DNA of 64,000 nt from Lachnoclostridium sp. (lineage in GTDB: Bacteria > Bacillota > Clostridia > Lachnospirales > Lachnospiraceae), in contig JAMPEB010000002.1 in the NCBI GenBank assembly GCA_023665475.1, positions 62,001 through 126,000 on the forward strand. Reading direction: 5' to 3'. Made by a program: the position numbers and the translations under genes. This document shows, one piece after another, positions 52,484 to 60,575 of the stretch. Below the pieces are notes generated by a model. It had not been told where the DNA came from. It saw only the letters and a list, made by a program, of their open reading frames with translations, and ran no database searches. The number at the start of each line of letters is the position of its first letter. Positions within the stretch are counted from its first letter, which is position 1.

Positions 52484-53569
52484 TCACTTTATGGGTACAT
52501 ACAAATCTTCTATATAAACTCCGGCGATCTTTGCAAGATTAATCATACCTGTAAATTCCACATTTACCTGCTCATAAGTCTTATCCCCTTCATTGCTGAA
52601 GGATACGCTTCCGCCCTGGATGTATTCTGCTTCTTCCGGATTATGGCTCACTATGGTCAGCTCGCTTCCATCAATCATCTTAAGCCTTATGGCAATATTG
52701 GTGTCTGAAACCCCCAGCTCATCACTGGGAAAATTAGAAACATCCGCATATACCAACATCCTCAGGGGCGACACCTCAAGCTTTATTAACTGCGCTGTTG
52801 TATTAATAAAGGAAAACTCCATATCCGGGCTTCCTTCCAGCTCAATATGGTCCGTAACCGTGGGATAATAAGGGAAAGTAAGGCTCCACAAGCCCTCTAT
52901 CAATCGTTCTGAGTCGGAAGAATAAGGGGCTTTCGTTAAATCCTTGAAGCAGACTGTCACCTCATCGCCTTCCTCCAATGTCTCATCAAACACCACGCCA
53001 ACCACATAAGTTGCCATGTTCGGGAACTCCTCGCTTACCTCCGCCAGCTCACAGGACCTGGAGCCGCTCAGAAGCTGGCGCGTATTATAATTTGCACCCT
53101 TACAGAAACAATAGTAATCAAATGAAATATCCTCCTCAAACTTAATATCCGCAGGAGCTGTTATCTGCACCAGAGCATATATGCTATGATTGTCAATAAC
53201 CGTTTCCTTCATTTCCATCATCAAATCCGGTTTATCGTTTACGGATATCTTGTTGCTTTCTACACCCATATTTTCAATCTCTTCCTCGGGATTTCCTCTT
53301 CCCAGAAAATCCATAATCGTTTCTTTGAAGAAAGAAAAAATATTGGCATGAACATCCATTGTATACAATGTATACAAAGAAATAACGCAGAAAAGACACA
53401 ATAAACAGACAGCAGCCTTCGGCAGCAGCCTGTGTTTTTTCTCTTTTTCCAAAATAATCTCATCCTTTTTCATGATATCTAACAGGACTTCATCTACTTT
53501 CTCATTATAGGATGCCGGAACCTCTATATTCTTAATATGCTCTTTCACTTTTTTATCAAATTCATTCAT
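52484..53569 (-). CDS. Membrane anti-sigma factor-like protein (DUF4179 type)
   Basis: The start at 53569 (MNEFDKKVKEHIKNI) is preferred to a GTG four codons earlier. The 361-residue protein has a cytoplasmic N-terminal region of about 50 residues, one membrane helix (LPKAAVCLLCLFCVISLYTLYTM, about 49-71) and a large extracellular beta-rich domain, the architecture of anti-sigma factors coupled to ECF sigma genes in Firmicutes. It follows the sigma gene by 34 bases. Confidence 0.8.
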   Translation of the reverse strand: MNEFDKKVKEHIKNIEVPASYNEKVDEVLLDIMKKDEIILEKEKKHRLLPKAAVCLLCLFCVISLYTLYTMDVHANIFSFFKETIMDFLGRGNPEEEIENMGVESNKISVNDKPDLMMEMKETVIDNHSIYALVQITAPADIKFEEDISFDYYCFCKGANYNTRQLLSGSRSCELAEVSEEFPNMATYVVGVVFDETLEEGDEVTVCFKDLTKAPYSSDSERLIEGLWSLTFPYYPTVTDHIELEGSPDMEFSFINTTAQLIKLEVSPLRMLVYADVSNFPSDELGVSDTNIAIRLKMIDGSELTIVSHNPEEAEYIQGGSVSFSNEGDKTYEQVNVEFTGMINLAKIAGVYIEDLYVPIK

Positions 53570-53603
53570 ATGTACACCCACTCGAATATGTTTTTAACCA
53601 AAT

Positions 53604-54065
53604 CTATTCACTCAAAAATTCTTTTAAAAGCTTTCTCCCGCGGTTCAGGCGTGATTTTACCGTTCCTATGGAAATTCCTAAAATATCGGAAATATCCCTC
53701 AGAGAGAGGTCATTATAATAAAACAGCACGATAACCTCTCGATATTCTTCCTTTAATGTCTGTACAATGTCCCACAATTCGTTATGACTGTCATAGACCG
53801 GCGGCAAAAACTGTTCCACATTTTCGTTTTCCAAAAGCTCTACTCTCTTGTCGCAAATCTTTAAAGCTTCGTTTCTTATAATGGTGAGCATCCATGCTTT
53901 GAATTTCTTCGGATTCTTTAACTGCCCCAAATGCTCGTATCCACTCAGGATTGCATTACAGACGGCATCCTCCGCATCCGCCTCATTTCGCAGGATGGCA
54001 TAAGCCGCTATGTAAAATTGATATCTATATTGACTGACCCTCTCACAAAATTCAACTTGTTTCAT
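53604..54065 (-). CDS. ECF-type RNA polymerase sigma factor
   Basis: The start at 54065 (MKQVEFCERVSQYRYQF) follows AGAGGTTTCGGAAG, giving 153 residues. Region 2 is visible in AYAILRNEADAEDAVCNAILSGYEHLGQLKNPKKFKAWMLTIIRNEAL and region 4 in EYREVIVLFYYNDLSLRDISDILGISIGTVKSRLNRGRKLLK. A matching GGGAACC/GTATC promoter lies just upstream, so the gene probably activates its own transcription. The next gene encodes its probable membrane anti-sigma factor. Confidence 0.95.
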   Translation of the reverse strand: MKQVEFCERVSQYRYQFYIAAYAILRNEADAEDAVCNAILSGYEHLGQLKNPKKFKAWMLTIIRNEALKICDKRVELLENENVEQFLPPVYDSHNELWDIVQTLKEEYREVIVLFYYNDLSLRDISDILGISIGTVKSRLNRGRKLLKEFLSE

Positions 54066-54130
54066 CTTCCGAAACCTCTTTCTATGTATTTTAAAATCTT
54101 TTGTAATAAAGTAAAAGACTCCATATAAAT

Positions 54131-54157
54131 GATACATAGAAACCAAAAAAGGTTCCC
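54131..54157 (-). promoter_or_regulatory. Autoregulated ECF-type promoter of the sigma/anti-sigma operon
   Basis: GGGAACC with TTTT after it (54157-54147) and GTATC (54135-54131), 15 bases apart on the minus strand, match exactly the boxes before the LysM gene. The start codon is 66 bases downstream of the -10 box. Confidence 0.72.
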
Positions 54158-54247
54158 AATTCTTCTAACTTTTACACAAATTTATTTTCTGATGTCCATT
54201 CGGACGCTACATGCCGTGAATACAGCAAATCCCGGGCAGAACCCCGA

Positions 54248-54376
54248 AAAATCAAGCGGCTGCGCAGCAGACATTTGATTTTCAAGCCATGGCTCCGTAT
54301 AATGCCTCACAAAGCGCTCTTATGCTTTGTGAGGCAAGGCAGCGTAAGCTGACTTGGATTCTGCGCCAGCAGAATC
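54248..54376. repeat. Cluster of three hairpins between the sigma operon and the kinase-like gene
   Basis: AAAATCAA/TTGATTTT (54248-54255 and 54275-54282) encloses GCTGCGCAGC. TGCCTCACAAAGC/GCTTTGTGAGGCA (54303-54315 and 54324-54336) is a perfect 13-bp stem. GATTCTGC/GCAGAATC (54357-54364 and 54369-54376) is a perfect 8-bp stem. Apart from the promoter at 54131-54157, nothing else was seen in the gene-free stretch 54066-54473. Confidence 0.65.
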
Positions 54377-54473
54377 ATTATACCACATTTCTGCCTAATC
54401 TAAACAATTTTCTTTTTCCTATTTAAGAAATTTCGATATTTTCGACCAATATTAATACTCCGTTTTTTATCCA

Positions 54474-54932
54474 CTATTCCAAGTAATCATTGCATTCAAA
54501 ATCCACATAATAGATTTCTTTGTCCCTCACTACAAACTGTGTGGGGAAACATTCCATATAAGGAGCTGCCTCATGCAAAAGGGCGCACATCTGTTGAATT
54601 TGCTTTAGATAAGATGGCTCTATTTTATCCCGCAGCATCAATTCGTAAATGGTCTGTCCTTCTATGTATTCCTTGAGAATTCTTTCTTCTTTTGTATCAA
54701 TATCAAGCATTGCGGGCATTTTGATGCCGATGCTTTTGAGCTTCATATAATCCCTTATCTCTTCTTCTATCCGGCTGTCAAAGGGAGCGTTATCGCAGAG
54801 TTCCTGATGTATCTGTTTCAGCACATATTTGCCGATTCCGTCTTTCACAAGATACGAATATCCTCCATTACCCTTTCCCAGCATTTTTACCACGGAAAAA
54901 ATTTTGCCGTTTACGGATAATGTTGTTTCCAT
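54474..54932 (-). CDS. Small protein-kinase-like protein
   Basis: The start at 54932 (METTLSVNGKIFSVV) follows GGCAGGAGGGACGCAA. The 152-residue protein has a glycine-rich loop LGKGNGGYSYLVKDG, a putative ATP lysine in YVLKQI, a helix-C-like EEEIRDYMKL and a hinge-like LKEYIEGQTI. Near the end VVRDKEIYYVDFECN resembles the metal-binding DFG region, but the HxD catalytic loop is not visible and the C-lobe is very short. It may be a reduced RIO/APH-type kinase or a pseudokinase. It is driven by a G-tract promoter. Confidence 0.65.
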   Translation of the reverse strand: METTLSVNGKIFSVVKMLGKGNGGYSYLVKDGIGKYVLKQIHQELCDNAPFDSRIEEEIRDYMKLKSIGIKMPAMLDIDTKEERILKEYIEGQTIYELMLRDKIEPSYLKQIQQMCALLHEAAPYMECFPTQFVVRDKEIYYVDFECNDYLE

Positions 54933-54974
54933 TTGCGTCCCTCCTGCCATTTATCTTCCTGTTAAAATATACTC

Positions 54975-55003
54975 ATTTTACCCCCCCCGGAACGCTTTGT
55001 CAA
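54975..55003 (-). promoter_or_regulatory. Promoter with an 8-G tract in the spacer (kinase-like gene)
   Basis: On the minus strand TTGACA (55003-54998) and TAAAAT (54980-54975) are separated by 17 bases, the last eight of which are G (54988-54981). It matches the promoter at 23288-23315, which has seven G and a 16-base spacer. Confidence 0.78.
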
Positions 55004-55084
55004 GGTTTGCCGCAAAAAGAGGATATCCCTAAATCTCTTTAGAAAATATCCTCTCAAATATTTCTGTATGAAAATAATCTGTCT

Positions 55085-56515
55085 TTATACAGGATATGCC
55101 CCTGTCTTGGTATCCGCCTGCGTCATGTCAACCTTCTCCTGCTGTGCCTGACGATACTTAAAGAAATCTGTGGCAACCTGAGGGAACAGCGCATAGCTTA
55201 ATACATCCTCGTCCTGCTGCTTCCATTCCTTCATCTCGTCTTCCAGCTTGGATAGCTCATTTTCAAGCTTATCCGCATAACGGCAGGTGATTCTCTCCTC
55301 GCCGGGGATAACCTTATCGATAACTTCCTGACTCATGGGCTTTACGGTCTGACCGTACTCGCCGCGGAGCATTCCCTTGGTTTCCTTGGTGGCAACCTTG
55401 TATCTCTCTCCCATCAGCACATTGAACACTGCCTGTGTACCCACAATCTGGGAAGAAGGAGTAACAAGGGGCGGCTCGCCCAAATCCTTACGCACGCGGG
55501 GAACTTCCTCCAGCACCTCATAATATTTGTCTTCTGCATTCTGCTCCTTAAGCTGGCTCACCAGATTGGAAAGCATACCGCCGGGTACCTGATACAGCAA
55601 AGTCTTGATATTTACGCCCATCACCTTGGGATTTAACAGACCGCTCTTTAAGCACTCTTCCTGATAAGGCCTGAAGTAATCGGCAATCTCTGCCAAGAGA
55701 TTCTGGTCAAAGCCGGTGTCATAAGGGGTACCGCGGAAGGTTTCCACCATAACCTCGGTAGCGGGCTGTGAAGTACCCAGAGCAAAGGGACTCATAGCCG
55801 TATCGATGACATCCACGCCGGCTTCTACAGCCTTTAAATAGGTCATGCTTGCCACGCCGGAGGTATAATGGGTGTGAAGCTGGATGGGCAGCTTGGTTGC
55901 GCTCTTCATGGCTGAAATCAGCTCGGTTGCCTTGTAGGGAACCAGCAGTCCTGCCATATCCTTAATGCAAATGGAATCCGCGCCCATCTCCTCAATCTTT
56001 TTCGCCGTGCTGGTCCAATATTCAAGGGTATAGGCATCGCCCAAGGTATAAGACAATGCCACCTGTGCATGACCCCTGCCCTCTTTTGCCTTGAAACGGT
56101 TAGTCGCGTTTACTGCTTCCTGCAGATTGCGCAAATCATTTAAGCAGTCAAAAATACGAATAATATCAATACCGTTGGAGATGGATTTCTGTACGAAATA
56201 GTCTACCACATCATCTGCATAAGGCCTGTAACCCAAAATATTCTGTCCGCGGAACAGCATCTGCAGCTTGGTATTTTTAAAACCGTCACGCAGTTTCCTC
56301 AGTCTGTCCCAAGGGTCTTCCTTCAGGAAACGCAGGGATGCGTCAAAGGTTGCGCCGCCCCAGCACTCCACGGAATGATAACCTACCTTATCCATCTTAT
56401 CAATAATGGGAAGCATGAATTCGGTGGGCATTCTGGTAGCAATCAGAGACTGATGGGCGTCACGTAAAACGGTTTCCGTAATTTTAATCGGTTTCTTTGC
56501 TTGTTCTTCTGACAT
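55085..56515 (-). CDS. Oxaloacetate decarboxylase alpha / pyruvate carboxylase subunit B-like carboxyltransferase (5S type)
   Basis: The 476-residue barrel enzyme moves a carboxyl group between a 2-oxoacid and biotin. Motifs are ETVLRDAHQSLIATRM (metal-binding Asp), VECWGGATFDASLRFLKEDPWDRLR, GQNILGYRPYADDVV, IKDMAGLL with the biotin-carboxylation lysine, and LHTHYTSGVASM. The C-terminal biotin domain present in some OadA proteins is missing; a separate biotin carrier lies two genes upstream. It is the last gene of the five-gene pump operon. Confidence 0.94.
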   Translation of the reverse strand: MSEEQAKKPIKITETVLRDAHQSLIATRMPTEFMLPIIDKMDKVGYHSVECWGGATFDASLRFLKEDPWDRLRKLRDGFKNTKLQMLFRGQNILGYRPYADDVVDYFVQKSISNGIDIIRIFDCLNDLRNLQEAVNATNRFKAKEGRGHAQVALSYTLGDAYTLEYWTSTAKKIEEMGADSICIKDMAGLLVPYKATELISAMKSATKLPIQLHTHYTSGVASMTYLKAVEAGVDVIDTAMSPFALGTSQPATEVMVETFRGTPYDTGFDQNLLAEIADYFRPYQEECLKSGLLNPKVMGVNIKTLLYQVPGGMLSNLVSQLKEQNAEDKYYEVLEEVPRVRKDLGEPPLVTPSSQIVGTQAVFNVLMGERYKVATKETKGMLRGEYGQTVKPMSQEVIDKVIPGEERITCRYADKLENELSKLEDEMKEWKQQDEDVLSYALFPQVATDFFKYRQAQQEKVDMTQADTKTGAYPV

Positions 56516-56560
56516 TTACGAAATTCCTCCATTTCATTCATTATTAAACCATTCAATTTA

Positions 56561-57712
56561 TCAAAATACTCCAAAAATAGCCATAAATGTACCGGCTGCC
56601 ACAGCAGTGCCGATAACGCCTGCTACATTGGGTCCCATTGCATGCATCAACAGGAAGTTGGTAGGGTCTGCTTCCGCACCGACTTTCTGGGATACGCGGG
56701 CTGCCATGGGAACGGCGGACACGCCTGCGGAACCAATAAGGGGATTTACCTTGCCCTTTGTAGCCCAGCACATCAGCTTTCCAAAAAGGATACCCGCTAC
56801 CGTTCCGAAAATAAACGCCGCAAGACCAAGCGCCACGATCTTCAAAGTATCAACATTTAAAAATGCTTCTGCACTGGTGGTGGCTCCCACGGAAGTTCCT
56901 AACAGAATAACCACAATATACATCAAAGCATTGGATGCTGTCTCCTGAAGCTGTCTCACCACGCCGGATTCCCTGAACAGATTACCTAACATCAGCATAC
57001 CCACCAAGGGAGCTGTGGTAGGCAGAATCAGACATACCACAATGGTAACGATAATGGGGAACAGAATCTTCTCCAGTTTAGAAACCGGGCGAAGCTGACC
57101 CATCTTAATCTTACGCTCTTTCTCTGTAGTAAGCAGCTTCATGAAAGGCGGCTGGATAATCGGCACCAGTGACATATACGAATACGCCGCCACCGCGATA
57201 GGTCCTAAAATTGCCGTCTGCCCCAGCTTACTTGCGAGGAAGATGGAGGTAGGTCCGTCTGCGCCGCCGATAATGGAGATAGCTGCGGCTGCCATATCGT
57301 TAAATCCAAGAATGATCGCTCCGAAGTAAGCCGCAAAAATACCGAACTGTGCCGCTGCGCCTAAGAGGAAGCTCTTGGGATTCGCAATCAGGGGACCAAA
57401 GTCCGTCATGGCGCCCACGCCCATGAAAATCAGGGAAGGCAGTATTGCCCACTCGTCTAAAATATAAAAATAATACAGCAGTCCGCCCGTGCCATTGGAT
57501 GCATCCTCGGGATGTATCATGATGTCCGGATAAATGTTTACAAGCAGCATACCGAACGCAATGGGCAGTAAGAGTAACGGCTCAAACTCATGACGGATAG
57601 CTAAATAAAGGAAAAAGCACGCAACCAATATCATGAGATAGTTTCCCCAAGTCAGGTTGAAGAACGCTGTCTGATGAATCAGGTTGTTTAGCGTAGAACC
57701 TATATATTCCAT
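56561..57712 (-). CDS. oadB: Na+-translocating decarboxylase beta subunit
   Basis: The beta subunit decarboxylates carboxybiotin and pumps Na+ out. The 383-residue, multi-span protein has LLLPIAFGMLLVNIYP, PSLIFMGVGAMTDFGPLIANP with the conserved intramembrane aspartate, GGADGPTSIFLASKL and the C-terminal NFLLMHAMGPNVAGVIGTAVAAG region. The start follows AGGAGGTTAACAA. Confidence 0.95.
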   Translation of the reverse strand: MEYIGSTLNNLIHQTAFFNLTWGNYLMILVACFFLYLAIRHEFEPLLLLPIAFGMLLVNIYPDIMIHPEDASNGTGGLLYYFYILDEWAILPSLIFMGVGAMTDFGPLIANPKSFLLGAAAQFGIFAAYFGAIILGFNDMAAAAISIIGGADGPTSIFLASKLGQTAILGPIAVAAYSYMSLVPIIQPPFMKLLTTEKERKIKMGQLRPVSKLEKILFPIIVTIVVCLILPTTAPLVGMLMLGNLFRESGVVRQLQETASNALMYIVVILLGTSVGATTSAEAFLNVDTLKIVALGLAAFIFGTVAGILFGKLMCWATKGKVNPLIGSAGVSAVPMAARVSQKVGAEADPTNFLLMHAMGPNVAGVIGTAVAAGTFMAIFGVF

Positions 57713-57743
57713 TTGTTAACCTCCTGTTGTGATTTGCTTGTCA

Positions 57744-58118
57744 TTAATTCAGGGTTGCAAGCAAAGCACCGGCTTCCACAGCATCGCCTACCGTTACATT
57801 GATGCTTGCCACGGTACCGTCTTGAGGTGCGACTACGGGAATCTCCATCTTCATGGCTTCCACAATCACAACGGGATCTCCTGCCTTAACTGCCTGACCC
57901 ACAGCGGCTTCAATCTTAAATACCTTGCCTGCCGCACCGGCTTCAATCTTCACGCTGCCTGCCGCACCGGAAGCTGCTGCGGGAGCCGGAGCTGCTGCCT
58001 TGGGTGCCGCTTTCGGCGCTGCGGGAGCTTTCGCTGCTACGGGAGCGCCGCTTGATGCGCCCTCTTCCACTACTACATCATATACATTTCCGTTTACGGT
58101 AATAGTATAATTCTTCAT
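57744..58118 (-). CDS. Biotin carboxyl carrier protein of the decarboxylase
   Basis: The 124-residue protein has a short N-terminal domain (MKNYTITVNGNVYDVVVEEG), an Ala/Pro-rich hinge (about 25-55) and a C-terminal biotinyl domain with the lysine in EAMKMEIPV (about residue 90). It carries carboxybiotin between the carboxyltransferases and OadB. The start at 58118 follows GGAGGATGAAAAA. Confidence 0.96.
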   Translation of the reverse strand: MKNYTITVNGNVYDVVVEEGASSGAPVAAKAPAAPKAAPKAAAPAPAAASGAAGSVKIEAGAAGKVFKIEAAVGQAVKAGDPVVIVEAMKMEIPVVAPQDGTVASINVTVGDAVEAGALLATLN

Positions 58119-58196
58119 TTTTTCATCCTCCATATCATAAGGCTTACGCCTTTTTAATCTTTCTTTTTATAACAGTCTTACTACTAAAGAGCCCTG

Positions 58197-59009
58197 TCAG
58201 CCTCTCCTGCGGATGGAACGGACCACAAAGCCGTCCGTTGAAACAGCTCCCTCGCTTGCTGCAATCGCAGCGGCTATCACCGCAACCAGCTCCAAATCGT
58301 CTGACTCCTCTACTACCTCTTCTTTTTGGGTTATCTGCGCCACTACCTTGTCGGCCGAAGATGCGGGCGTCTCGCTTTTCTTGGAAAAAGCTGCCTGAAT
58401 CTTAGGAATAACGGCAAAGCAGGATATCAGCAGGCAAATCAGAACCAATACGAGGAACACGGTTCCCATACCGATTAAGGTGTTGAGCGCCGCTTTCGTC
58501 ATCATCTCCTTAAAAGAAGAAATGGGGTTTAACGCTGCGGATTCCAAAGTCAAAAACATATCGTTGGAAAAAATAATTTCCGCCTCTGCATCCTTCTCAG
58601 CACCTTTTACCTGCACAGTTACAATAATCTGACTGTCATCAATCTTAGCCGTCACATCAGCGGATTGTACATCCGGCTTTCCTGTGATGCTGCCTATTGA
58701 TTTCTTGGCGGAACGGAAAGAGGTTACCGCGTTTAAGAATTTATACCCATCCGCAACTTCAAAACCGTAATTTTCGGAAACCAGATGCGCAACTTCTTCA
58801 GCGGTATACTCTTCCGGAGTGTATTCGCCAAGCTTTAAATCATCATCATTCATGAACAGCTCAAGGGTTGGCAGAACCTCTTCTACAGCCATTTTCTTTG
58901 CCGAATCCACATTTTGCCGTTCACGCTGTGTCAGATCCGCTCCGCTTCCGCAAGCCGTCAATCCAAAAACGCAGGTAATCATGCATAATAAGCTTAAAAA
59001 TTTCTTCAT
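58197..59009 (-). CDS. OadG-family pump gamma subunit with lipoprotein N-terminus
   Basis: The 270-residue protein begins with a lipoprotein signal (FLSLLCMITCVFGLTACG, lipid Cys near 20), followed by an extracytoplasmic domain of about 140 residues, a single membrane helix (about 180-200, MGTVFLVLVLICLLISCFAV) typical of OadG, and a cytoplasmic tail (LVAVIAAAIAASEG) seen in decarboxylase delta/gamma subunits. Normal OadG proteins have only the helix and tail (about 80-120 residues), so the exported domain is an addition. The start at 59009 is preferred to a GTG four codons earlier. Confidence 0.85.
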   Translation of the reverse strand: MKKFLSLLCMITCVFGLTACGSGADLTQRERQNVDSAKKMAVEEVLPTLELFMNDDDLKLGEYTPEEYTAEEVAHLVSENYGFEVADGYKFLNAVTSFRSAKKSIGSITGKPDVQSADVTAKIDDSQIIVTVQVKGAEKDAEAEIIFSNDMFLTLESAALNPISSFKEMMTKAALNTLIGMGTVFLVLVLICLLISCFAVIPKIQAAFSKKSETPASSADKVVAQITQKEEVVEESDDLELVAVIAAAIAASEGAVSTDGFVVRSIRRRG

Positions 59010-59026
59010 TTTAACAATCACCCTTT

Positions 59027-60457
59027 CTAGACTGTCCCGTGTTTTTTAGCCGGACGGTCCTCGCGTTTTGTAAACAGCATTTCAAATGCGCCGATCACAT
59101 ACTTTCTGGTATCCGCCGCATCTACAATCTGGTCAACATATCCTCTCTTGGCAGCGCTTGTGACATTTAATGTCAACGCTTCGTATTCGGCTGCCTTCTC
59201 ATTAATCACATCAGCGCCCTGTCCGTCATACATAATCTTTGCGGCAAGCTTGCTGTCCATGGTGCCGATCTGGGCATCGGGCCATGCGATAGTGATATCC
59301 GCGCCCACGGCCTTGGAGTTCATTGCCACATAGGCGGTGCCGTAAGCTTTGCCAACCACTACATTTACCTTGGGAACCGTAGCGTTTGCAAAAGCATAGG
59401 TAAGCTTTGCCACAGCCTTTGCGATTTTTTTCTCGGAACATACGGTAGCTTCATATCCCTTCACATTGGTCAGGGTCAGCACGGGAATGCCGAAAGCATC
59501 ACAGAAGTTTACAAAGTCAGCCGCTTTCTCGCTGCCCTTTGCGGTGAGCACCGCATCAAGCTTCTCCACTACCTTGCCCGTCTCGTCACAAACCTCGCTT
59601 CTGTTTGCCACAGCGCCTACGGTTGCTCCGTTTAAATGGATAAATCCTGTCACCATCTCTTTTGCATATTCCGGCTTCACTTCAAAGAAATAATTGTCAT
59701 CCGCAAGAATGGACAATGCAATGGAGGTATCTCCCACGCAGTTTGCAATCTCCGGATTCACCCGGTTCAAATCGTCGCTGCATTCTTCAAAGCTTGCACA
59801 GTCCTCATTATTAGCAGGCAGGAAACCGATAAGCTCCCTAATCTTGCCCAACAGGGAAGCCTCGTCCGCCACCACATCCACAATGCCGCTCTCCTGTGCC
59901 TGGAATTTTGCCGAGGAAGTGTCGTTCTTGGTGATAACATTGCCATCCAATGCATTGGGCGCATTGACAAAAAGCTTGGCGTTCTTGTCCTCCATAAAAG
60001 TAAAATCCGTCATCGTGGGAAACAGTGCAAGTCCCCCACCACAGGTTCCGAAAATTGCGGTAATCTGGGGAATCACGCCGGATGCCAGCGCCTGTTTTGC
60101 GTAAATGCCGCCAAATGCCGCAAGCGCGTCCGTCGCCTCCTGCAGTCTGAGACCGGCGCAGTCCAGCAGTCCGATAACCGGCGCTCCCGTCTTCATGGCT
60201 AAATCATAGAGACCCGTAATCTTTTTGGCGTGCATCTCACCGATTGTGCCGCCCAGTACGGAAGCATCCTGACTGTACACATACACAAGATTACCGTCAA
60301 TCACTCCATAGCCGGTGATAACGCCGTCTGAAGGAGTTTCTGTTGGTTTCTGATTGAAATCGGTCGCTCTTGCCGTCACAAGACCGCCGATTTCAACGAA
60401 ACTGTTGTCATCGAGCAAAGCTGCTATTCTTTGGCTCGCTTTTGAAGTAGTACTCAT
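59027..60457 (-). CDS. Acyl-CoA-type carboxyltransferase subunit (12S / MmdA-like)
   Basis: The 476-residue crotonase-fold protein resembles methylmalonyl-CoA decarboxylase alpha and transcarboxylase 12S subunits: VYVYSQDASVLGGTIGEMHAKKI, GAPVIGLLDCAGLRLQEATDAL, FGTCGGGLALFPTMTDF and GKAYGTAYVAMNSKAVGADITIAWPDAQIGTM are carboxyltransferase N- and C-domain motifs. The acyl-CoA is probably methylmalonyl-, propionyl- or a related CoA ester, not decided by sequence. It is the first gene of the pump operon and starts after ACGGAGGGCAGAAAGC. Confidence 0.9.
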   Translation of the reverse strand: MSTTSKASQRIAALLDDNSFVEIGGLVTARATDFNQKPTETPSDGVITGYGVIDGNLVYVYSQDASVLGGTIGEMHAKKITGLYDLAMKTGAPVIGLLDCAGLRLQEATDALAAFGGIYAKQALASGVIPQITAIFGTCGGGLALFPTMTDFTFMEDKNAKLFVNAPNALDGNVITKNDTSSAKFQAQESGIVDVVADEASLLGKIRELIGFLPANNEDCASFEECSDDLNRVNPEIANCVGDTSIALSILADDNYFFEVKPEYAKEMVTGFIHLNGATVGAVANRSEVCDETGKVVEKLDAVLTAKGSEKAADFVNFCDAFGIPVLTLTNVKGYEATVCSEKKIAKAVAKLTYAFANATVPKVNVVVGKAYGTAYVAMNSKAVGADITIAWPDAQIGTMDSKLAAKIMYDGQGADVINEKAAEYEALTLNVTSAAKRGYVDQIVDAADTRKYVIGAFEMLFTKREDRPAKKHGTV

Positions 60458-60512
60458 GCTTTCTGCCCTCCGTTTATAATAAATAGATAATATAATATAT
60501 CCTAACTAAGAT

Positions 60513-60540
60513 AGTATAACATAAAAAATGCAACTCGCAA
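60513..60540 (-). promoter_or_regulatory. Promoter of the carboxyltransferase/Na+ pump operon
   Basis: TTGCGA (60540-60535) and TATACT (60518-60513) on the minus strand are separated by 16 bases. The -35 box lies inside the terminator hairpin of the upstream carboxypeptidase gene. Confidence 0.65.
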
Positions 60541-60554
60541 AGAACGAATTGCAT
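60528..60554 (-). terminator. Terminator of the D,D-carboxypeptidase gene
   Basis: ATGCAATTCG and CGAGTTGCAT on the minus strand form a 10-bp stem (one G-T pair) with a T run after it and an A run before it. It separates the cell-wall/condensin genes from the pump operon. Confidence 0.8.
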
Positions 60555-60575
60555 TTTTTTGACAATTTTATTTTT

